Positions 57,532 through 64,000 of a stretch of DNA of 64,000 nucleotides are shown here, one piece after another. Source of the DNA: Diphasiastrum complanatum (lineage: Eukaryota > Streptophyta > Lycopodiopsida > Lycopodiales > Lycopodiaceae); contig CM055101.1 in the NCBI GenBank assembly GCA_029204225.1, positions 44,578,180 to 44,642,179 on the forward strand, given 5' to 3'. Position numbers and translations under genes: made by a program. A model generated the notes under the pieces. It was not told the DNA's origin, ran no database searches, and saw only the letters and a list, made by a program, of their open reading frames with translations. The first letter of the stretch is position 1. Each line of letters starts with the position of its first letter.

Positions 57532-60500
57532 CTAGCTACGAGCAAGCCGAAAGTAATGAGTGATGGTAGTAGTGGGTCGTGATGTAGGCTGGTGGGAGGC
57601 GTATGAAGATCTAGTAGCACTGGATCGAGCCGAAACTCTCTGTGTCTTCGATCTTCGGACGGGGATGTCAAAATCCGCAACCGAAATATCCACTCTGTCT
57701 CGCTTCTGGAAGAACTGAGTAATGTGAGCCTGACTGGAATCCATATCTGAGAGCGTAGGTAGAAGTGAAGCTCGTAAAATATACATCTCTCTCAAAAGAA
57801 GACCCACACATCTAGCGTCTGGATACTCGAGGAAGGAGCTCAACGTGAGGGGAATATCTCGGTATAAACAATGGTATCGTCCTCTAATCTCATAGTATAC
57901 TGGGCAGCGAAAGATGAAATGAAACTCATCTTCCACCTCCTGAAGAGAACAGAGCTGACATATCCGCTGCAATCTGGGAGTGTCTGTGTATCTACCTGTC
58001 TCGATAGCAAGCTGATGAGAAGAGACTCGAAGCTGTCCTATACGATATCTCAGACCAAAAGATAGCGTCTGTGTAAGATAAACTGGAAGAATAGGCAAGC
58101 CCGAAACGTCCAGCTGTAAAAGATGTGTGCCATAATAATGTAGCTTGACCCTATCTGGATCAGGATGTGACCATATAGTGCGTATGTAGCTCCGGTAGAT
58201 CTGCTGTCTGATATAAGCATGGGTTCCATTCGGAAGATCAAGTGCGGATAAACCCCAAGTCTGAAGAAGGGCTGAGACACTGCGATACCAAGAGTGCTTG
58301 GCTCCCTGATCCGCAATGGTACAAGATGAAGTGAGAGCAGCAACAATGTATCTGGAGGTATCTAGATCTGATACCCTGTGAAGAAAGGTGATGATCTGAA
58401 ACATAGCACCAACAACTAATGGAGGAGAAGCAAACTCGGCTAGTATGATATCATGTGGTACTGAGGGCTTAGCCCGGATTATCCTACTGAGCATGAGAAT
58501 CTGGATACGAGTAAGATCTCTCCATGTATCGCGTGATAAATCAGGGCACCAAGTCTCAGCCGAATATAGCACAACTGGGGAGACAGTAGCAGAAAATAGT
58601 AGGCATCTGGTAGCAGGATCCTGCACATAATAAGTAGAGCAAAATCTCTCCATATGCACAAGAGCGGTATGCCCCTTGCGGAGCCTGGCGGTGGCTGCTG
58701 GTCGAAAAGTGAGTAGCGGACCAGAGAAAAGAACTCCCAGATAGGTGTAGGAGGTCACGATCTCAATCGGTAGCCCGTCATAATAGAAAATCACATCTCT
58801 CATATGCTGTCTGTTGGTGTTAAACACCATAATCTTAGTCTTCTTAAGGTTAACCGTCAATCCCCAACGCTGGCAAAAGTGATGTAAAGCAGAAAGGTGA
58901 CTCTGTAAACCAGCTGCAGAGGATGAGAGGAGAACCACATCATCAGCGTACAAGAGAATGGGGATAATAATGTCTGCTAGGGGACAGCCCTCTCCACCTT
59001 CCTCGCGAATAATCCGCTCGAGGTCATCTATATATAGTGCAAAAAGAGTGGGTGATAAGGGGCAACCCTGCTTCACACCAATGGTAGAATGTATCTGTGA
59101 GGACCAGCCACTACCATCTCTGAAACGTGCCAAGACTCGCTCATATAAAGTAATGATCGCAGCAATAGTATCCTCTGAAAAGCCAAGTGAAGACAGTCTC
59201 TGGAAAAGAAGATGTCGTGGAACAGAGTCAAAAGCTTTGCGAAAATCCACAAAGCAACAGTAAATTCTCTGTTTCCGATGTCGAGCCTCCTCAATAATGC
59301 ATCTCAAAATGAAGATCTGGTCTGAAGTAGAATATCCCGGTCTGAAACCAGCTTGACCCATAGCGTGTAAACCCTCAGTTTCAGCAAAAGATCCAGTAAC
59401 TGTCTGTAGTATAGAGCCATATATCTTAGCCAGAGTGTGGCCAATCATAATGGTGCGGTAGTTTCCTACATTCATGGGATCACCTGCCTTGAGGATGGGG
59501 TGAAGGATATTAGTACACCAAGCCGTAGGAAAACCAGAAGTAACAGCTGTGTTAAAAACATGAGCAATGTAAGGGGAGATGAGATGTGCTATGGGCTTTA
59601 GGAAGTCTACACTTAAGGAGTCATAGTCAGTGGCTTTATTTAGTTTGGCATGTTTAATGGCGTTTTCAACCATGTCAGGGGTGAAAAGTGAGCAGTGGTC
59701 AGGTCTCGGTGAGAGTGAGGTAGGAGGAGAGTCCGTGGTATATAACTCCGTGGCATACTCGATCCAGGATTCGATGGCTATGGGGGCCAATGTTGAAGAG
59801 TGTCTGGTGAAATGTTTCCAGAAAAAAGAGGAGGGTGAATCTAAAGAGTTGATCATTTTTTGGCAGAGTGATTGTAGGTACTTGATCTTCTTTGTTCTGG
59901 TGGTTCTATGATATTCTTTCTGGCATTGTTTGAGTGTGGCAGGGGAGTGTGACCTGGCATATGTCACATGATTGTGAAGAGAGCGGCATTCTGCATCATA
60001 CCATCTGTTGTGAACACTTCTGTGAGATGATGTCGTTTTGGTGGGGAAGGATGAGGAAGCAGCAGCTAAGAGGGATGTAGAGAGAAAAGTGGCTCGCTGG
60101 TCAATTGGTGCCATGAACGGGAAGTTAGCGAGTAGTTGGGATAAGATTGTGGTGTAATTAGTGAATCCAGATTGGGTGAAAGGAATACGTTTATGAGTGG
60201 GAAGAGAGCAAGAAACTTGCAAAGAAGAGGTTATGTGACCAAGTGAGATGTGTAAGAGTGAGTGATCGGAAATGGTAGGGGGTGTAATGGAGAAATCAGA
60301 AATGTGAGAGATCAAAGCAGGTGATCCAATGAAGTAGTCGACCACACTATGTCCTCCATCATGAGGATAGCATGTATATGCTGATGAGGAAGGCCACTGT
60401 GTGAGGCCATTCAAAATGGCAAGAGCGTGTGTCTCTGCTAGAGTGATCAACTGCTCCCCGAAAGATGTAGCTGGAGTGTCTGCATCCTGTGATACCCGGT

Positions 60501-61080
60501 CTAGCCCCATATCCAAAGGGTAAAGCCTGAGAAGATCCGTAGCTGCATGAAATTCGGTTTGTCTAGAGCTTGTGCGGGCGTTGAAATCACCTGCTAGTAA
60601 AATGGAACCCTGCTGAGAAAAGATAGCAATATCATCTGAGAGAGCCTGAAAAGGGTCCCCGCCAAACTCAGCAAACACTGAGGTCTGTGGAGCAAAATAG
60701 CATACAGCTATATAGATGTCCTGAGGTAATCCCAATAGTGAGCCAATAATGTGTAACCAAATATAGCGAGCGTATGGATCTTGTTTAACCATCTGAACTG
60801 TGGCGTCTCTGTATAAACAAGCTACTCCTCTAGATCCTCGACAAGTTTTTCCCCTAACAAATGGACGAAAAGCAGAATGCCAAGAGTACTCCTGTATATT
60901 TGGAAGAGGATGATATAAGGACTCATGAGTTTCAGCCAACAACAAAATGTCGCATTTTCTAATAAAATCAGCAAAGTCTCCGGCTGATGACGAAGATAAA
61001 AAACCATTACAATTCCAGAAGCCAAGTCTCAAATTGGTAGGGGATCTCGGGTAGCTTCTATATCCGGGGGCCCCTAGTTC
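57532..61080 (-). CDS. LINE-D ORF2: APE endonuclease / reverse transcriptase, open
   Basis: An enzyme for target-primed reverse transcription. The frame is open from the codon after the ORF1 UAG (61078-61080) to 57532. Numbering from the Leu/TTG at 61030-61032 as residue 1 gives 1,166 residues: endonuclease 5-260 with WNCNG (N9), AETHE (E34), GDFNA (148-152) and SDHS (255-258); RT about 510-780 with QAGFRPGYSTS, VDFRKAFDSVPR, KQGCPLSPTLF and YADD (695-698); zinc knuckle C1025-x2-C1028-x9-H1038-x4-C1043; tail with QAHITQFF (1101-1108) and final TTTITHYFRLARS. No AUG lies in frame before residue 81, which is already past two catalytic residues, so translation should enter from ORF1 or from a non-AUG start. 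Confidence 0.9.
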   Translation of the reverse strand, partial: ELGAPGYRSYPRSPTNLRLGFWNCNGFLSSSSAGDFADFIRKCDILLLAETHESLYHPLPNIQEYSWHSAFRPFVRGKTCRGSRGVACLYRDATVQMVKQDPYARYIWLHIIGSLLGLPQDIYIAVCYFAPQTSVFAEFGGDPFQALSDDIAIFSQQGSILLAGDFNARTSSRQTEFHAATDLLRLYPLDMGLDRVSQDADTPATSFGEQLITLAETHALAILNGLTQWPSSSAYTCYPHDGGHSVVDYFIGSPALISHISDFSITPPTISDHSLLHISLGHITSSLQVSCSLPTHKRIPFTQSGFTNYTTILSQLLANFPFMAPIDQRATFLSTSLLAAASSSFPTKTTSSHRSVHNRWYDAECRSLHNHVTYARSHSPATLKQCQKEYHRTTRTKKIKYLQSLCQKMINSLDSPSSFFWKHFTRHSSTLAPIAIESWIEYATELYTTDSPPTSLSPRPDHCSLFTPDMVENAIKHAKLNKATDYDSLSVDFLKPIAHLISPYIAHVFNTAVTSGFPTAWCTNILHPILKAGDPMNVGNYRTIMIGHTLAKIYGSILQTVTGSFAETEGLHAMGQAGFRPGYSTSDQIFILRCIIEEARHRKQRIYCCFVDFRKAFDSVPRHLLFQRLSSLGFSEDTIAAIITLYERVLARFRDGSGWSSQIHSTIGVKQGCPLSPTLFALYIDDLERIIREEGGEGCPLADIIIPILLYADDVVLLSSSAAGLQSHLSALHHFCQRWGLTVNLKKTKIMVFNTNRQHMRDVIFYYDGLPIEIVTSYTYLGVLFSGPLLTFRPAATARLRKGHTALVHMERFCSTYYVQDPATRCLLFSATVSPVVLYSAETWCPDLSRDTWRDLTRIQILMLSRIIRAKPSVPHDIILAEFASPPLVVGAMFQIITFLHRVSDLDTSRYIVAALTSSCTIADQGAKHSWYRSVSALLQTWGLSALDLPNGTHAYIRQQIYRSYIRTIWSHPDPDRVKLHYYGTHLLQLDVSGLPILPVYLTQTLSFGLRYRIGQLRVSSHQLAIETGRYTDTPRLQRICQLCSLQEVEDEFHFIFRCPVYYEIRGRYHCLYRDIPLTLSSFLEYPDARCVGLLLREMYILRASLLPTLSDMDSSQAHITQFFQKRDRVDISVADFDIPVRRSKTQRVSARSSATRSSYASHQPTSRPTTTITHYFRLARS

Positions 61081-61212
61081 CTATTGTGGAAGGTCGAAAA
61101 ATCTCGGTTTCCCGTCAATAAAAACAACCCTTTGCCCTTTCTCTTTCGCTTCAAGGATAATCTTTTTTCTTGCCAACCATTGAGTATTTGTTAAGTCATC
61201 ATCCATATAAAT

Positions 61213-61213
<1 letters not shown>
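61081..61213 (-). pseudogene. LINE-D ORF1, last 43 codons
   Basis: FIYMDDDLTNTQWLARKKI ... VVFIDGKPRFFDLPQ then TAG (61081-61083). Matches the C-terminal block of LINE-1 and LINE-2 ORF1. The rest is replaced by (GA)n. Confidence 0.8.

Positions 61214-61270
<57 letters not shown>
61214..61270. repeat. (GA)n microsatellite at the 5' end of LINE-D
   Basis: About 28 GA units, same strand sense as the 3' tail tract. Confidence 0.93.
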
Positions 61271-61274
<4 letters not shown>

Positions 61275-61519
61275 ACTTAATGTTTGTCATTCATCACATG
61301 CCTGTGGAAGTGGAAGCTTGTGGAAACAATCCATGAAATGGATGAAGCCACTTAAAATGGTCAGGTGCACAAATCGGATGAAGCCTTATAAAGTGATAGC
61401 AGAAGAATGATCCATAAACTAGATAAACCCTCATAAACCAGAATAAGCAATGACTAGCACATAATGGTGAAAGCAATGTTTAGCATGTGAACTAGAATCC
61501 TGCTAATCAAATTTGTCCA
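61271..61519. other. No feature seen
   Basis: Unique sequence between the (GA)n tract and the possible exon. No motif. Confidence 0.35.
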
Positions 61520-61804
61520 TTGCACTCTCCTGAATGTAGCACAAAGACCTCTCAAGGTGTAGAAGAGACGATTGATTGTACTCTTGATCTCCCTCCAACT
61601 CTAGCCGGAACAATTAGGCCTAAACAAGAGCCTCTAGGTTTGCCCCCTAGTGACATCTGTGAGCAGCAGTGCAAGAACTTGATATCTGTGAAAGGTTTGC
61701 AGTTATTTTTGGAAATTGGAACTATAATTGGTTTGGGATTTTGTTCATTATGTGCATTGTCCATTTCAAAACCTACTGTCAATTTTGTCCGTGGCGTCAA
61801 TTGA
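61520..61804 (+). other. Possible exon of an unknown host gene
   Basis: 94 open codons. The first 60 (CTLDLPPTLAGTIRPKQEPL, LPPSDICEQQCKNLISVKG) look protein-like in composition, and GTGAAAG|GTTTGC at about 61690 could be a donor. The remainder is hydrophobic and may be intron read-through. I cannot name a family; a chance frame is possible. Confidence 0.2.
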
Positions 61805-62057
61805 GGTTTTCAAGAGTAACTAAAAATGGCATTTTTGGCGTTAATGGGCTGATCTTTGTCTCACGATGAGATTTTTTGAGGAAGGCTTGAATATGAGTGC
61901 ATCAAGAATCTTTCTTGTGAACTATCTTTGCACGCAACTACACATTTGTTAAACAACCTACAAGCCTCAAATTGTCCCATCCTCAAAGCTAGAAAATACT
62001 CATAAAAATCATTGCTAACCATTGGGTTGTAGGTCATTTTAAATTGTTAAATAGACA

Positions 62058-62497
62058 ATGTTTCCTACATATGAGTTATGGACTTGGCTCATTACATTCG
62101 CTGCGTCTATTTACATTTACTTTATGCATAAGCAGGCCTTGGGCCCTTTTTATTCATTAGTGACACTTAGACTATATGGTTGGCCTTTGGCCTTATTATT
62201 CATTATTAGGCCATTTGGACATATGACTGGAGAGTGGGGGCCTTCTTGGAGGGCGCACTATTATCCCTCCCAATTGGGCCCTAGCCATCGGAAGCTTCCT
62301 TTAGGGCTTCCTCTTGGTTATAAGTAGGGAAACTGTGTCATTTGTTATTCAGCTGATGATATTGATCTCTCTCTTTCGTTCTCTCTTTTCTGCTTTCTAG
62401 GGCTAATTCTTGCTTATGTGCTGCTTTCATAGCTTAAGTCTTGCTTATGTGATGCTTTTATAGCTTAGCTCTAGATCAGCTGTGGCTCTATTTGTAA
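62058..62497 (+). repeat. gypsy-3b 5' LTR (limits approximate)
   Basis: Begins about TGTTTCCTAC and ends shortly before the primer site. Matches the complement of about 26545-26934. It includes a TGGGGGCCTTCTTGGAGGGC-like segment near 62235 shared with that copy. Confidence 0.7.
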
Positions 62498-62498
62498 C

Positions 62499-62511
62499 TT
62501 GGTATCAGAGC
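62499..62511 (+). other. gypsy-3b primer-binding site
   Basis: TTGGTATCAGAGC, tRNA-Met type; the flanking TTGTAAC...ACTTTC is shared with gypsy-3a. Confidence 0.88.
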
Positions 62512-62539
62512 ACTTTCTTGTGCACTACTTTTTCAGATT

Positions 62540-63060
62540 TAGTAGAGGCTGTCCAGCGTCCTACTAACCCATCACTTTTGTCGATTTTTTCATCAGATTT
62601 CCATCGTTTTTTCAGATTTAGTAGAGGCTGTCCAGCACCCTACTAACCCATCACTTTCATCGATTTTTTCATCAGATTTCCATCGTTTTTCCAAATTTGG
62701 TAGAGGTTGGCCAGCCCCCTACTACCTTGTCACTTTCGTCGATTTTCTCCATCGATTTGCTGCCCATTTCGTGGCTTGATTAGAGGATGACCAGCGCCCT
62801 ACTTCATCACCATTTTCAGCAGTTTTCTCGATTTTTTTTTTTTTAGGTTATGTGCGGATTTTGGTAGCTACTGCCCAGCGCCCTACTACCTTGCCATCTT
62901 CGACGGATTTCTCCACCAATTTGCTGTCCATTTTGCTGATTTGGAGGCTGTTCAGCGCCCTACTTCATCACCATTTTCAGCGGTTTTTCGATCATGTTGC
63001 AGGACATTTGTGGATCTTACTAGCTGCTGCCCAGCACCCATTTTCAGCTTGGATCTTCAG
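62540..63060 (+). repeat. Degenerate tandem repeats in gypsy-3b leader
   Basis: Seven to eight units of about 60-85 bases with cores such as GTCCAGC(G/A)(C/T)CCTACTAACC followed by CATCACTTT(T/C)(G/A)TCGATTTT. The same array, complemented, is in gypsy-3a. Confidence 0.8.
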
Positions 63061-63467
63061 CTCTCTCTCTCTCTCTAGCCTCCTATCCAAAAATCGCCCA
63101 ATTCCGTAATCGTTTGCTATTCCAAATTGCCAAAATCCTGCAGCCTGTTCATCGCTGCCCCAGCCCTTCCAACTTGTCACTTTCACCTATTATTTTATTT
63201 GTTTCTAGCCATCTTTCACAATTTATCAAAAGGCTCTCCAGTGCCCATCCTCAACCACATTTCACGGAATTCCGACTCCGTTTGATATTCCAATTTGCCA
63301 TTTCCCTCCTGGCTGTCCAGCGCATTTTTACAGCCTTCATTTTCACTTTTTCCATTTGCTAATTGATGCCCTTTCTTAGTTGTGATAATATTGGTTTTAA
63401 TAGACTAATTTGGGGTGACGACAAGAGTCCACTCCCTCAAGTTTTCGTCTATTCCTTCCACTATCAT

Positions 63468-64000
63468 ATGGCACATTCACCTACCCCGAGTGAAACTGTT
63501 CAGGAAAACTTATCCGATCAGTTTCGGCGCATGGATGAAACCCTTTCTGGCCTCATTTTTCGCTTCGATACAGTTATGACCGGCTTTCTTACTATGCAGT
63601 CACATATTGATTCTTTACAACCTCATGGTCCTGGAAAAGCTCTTGTCTTTCCTTCATTTGGGACTCCCCCTCCGTTTGGATTTCCATCTTCTTCTGCTAG
63701 TCAGCCTGGTGGTGGACCGGTTCCTCTGACGGGAACTTATTAGAGAATTGGTTTGCTAAGCTTGACATATTTTTAGATCTACCCTAAGACTGATCCTCAG
63801 AAGATCCAGCTGGCTGCGGTACACTTAGATGGACGCGCCGCCACCTGGTGGCGAGTTTATCGAGCTGATCCTGATCGGGAAAGCTCCATATATGGCATAC
63901 CTTTCGCCGTGACCTCCGTCATGCTATGATTGATCCTCAGTGGCTTGACCGCCAACGTGATACATTCCGTAGTCTCACTCAGACCAGTGACCTTGCTTTT
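63468..64000 (+). pseudogene. gypsy-3b Gag, N-terminal part, runs off the window
   Basis: ATG at 63468 (MAHSPTPSETVQENLSDQF), a short helical region (RRMDETLSGLIFRFDTVM), Pro/Ser-rich linker, TAG at 63741. The core resumes in another frame with KIQLAAVHLDGRAATWWRVY, then, after a further shift near 63890, FRRDLRHAMIDPQWLDRQRD. It matches gypsy-3a Gag. The remainder lies beyond the window. Confidence 0.78.

Larger units (their letters stand above)
57218..61213 (-). mobile_element. LINE-D: LINE with an intact ORF2, 5'-truncated in ORF1
   Basis: Minus strand. Contains the last 43 codons of ORF1, a UAG, an uninterrupted ORF2, a 243-bp 3' UTR, hairpin 57322-57350 and a GA tail. The 5' end stops exactly at a second (GA)n (61214-61270). 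It belongs to a different subfamily from LINE-1/C and the array. ORF2 openness suggests the youngest LINE insertion here or one under recent selection. Confidence 0.9.

Overview
The window looks like repeat-dense nuclear DNA of a land plant. The evidence is chromodomain Ty3/gypsy elements, Ty1/copia elements, primer-binding sites matching plant initiator tRNA-Met, short spliced GT-AG introns, and a fragment resembling the plant organelle-type RumA/TrmA RNA methyltransferase. The nesting and the amount of LINE sequence would suit a large genome such as a fern, lycophyte or gymnosperm, but the species cannot be settled from the sequence. I find no rRNA or tRNA gene and no CRISPR array. At most one host gene is recognisable (34.6-35.5 kb), and it is damaged. 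Nearly everything else is transposon.

Layout. 0.8-1.1 kb: an LTR. 2.8-14.5 kb: a minus-strand LINE (LINE-1) split inside ORF1 by a young, complete 6.3-kb chromovirus (gypsy-1, 7192-13470, 5-bp target duplication GCTAG). 14.7-20.2 kb: a head-to-tail array of four 5'-truncated LINE copies (units A-D). 20.4-24.8 kb: an LTR and three LINE pieces, one inverted. 24.8-26.9 kb: the 5' part of a gypsy element (gypsy-3a), minus strand. 27.4-34.2 kb: two decayed copia elements, plus strand. 34.6-35.5 kb: the methyltransferase remnant. 35.8-37.3 kb: gypsy debris. 38.6-38.7 kb: two strong hairpins. 38.9-48.9 kb: a decayed minus-strand chromovirus (gypsy-2) split in RNase H by a gag-protease-only copia element with both LTRs (copia-3, 41050-44942, target duplication GTTAG). 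49.1-51.4 kb: a hAT/DUF659 transposase pseudogene. 51.6-55.9 kb: two abutting LINEs (B and C). 57.2-61.2 kb: LINE-D, with a fully open ORF2. 62.1-64.0 kb: the start of a plus-strand relative of gypsy-3a.

The most interesting system is the LINE superfamily. Its ORF1 (coiled coil, RRM-like and C-terminal domains, L1/Tx1 style) and ORF2 (APE endonuclease, RT, C-terminal zinc knuckle) lie in one reading frame, separated by a single UAG and a short open linker whose peptide is partly conserved between families; ORF2 has no usable AUG. ORF2 ends in a tail carrying PCNA-interacting-peptide-like motifs (QxxITxFF). The RNA 3' end forms a two-part hairpin supported by compensatory base changes, followed by a CU-rich microsatellite instead of poly(A). 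Several copies are bracketed by (GA)n on both sides, as if new copies insert into microsatellites or into the tails of older copies, giving head-to-tail arrays. Stop readthrough, PCNA contact and microsatellite targeting are inferences. The frames, motifs, paired bases and junctions were read directly from the sequence.
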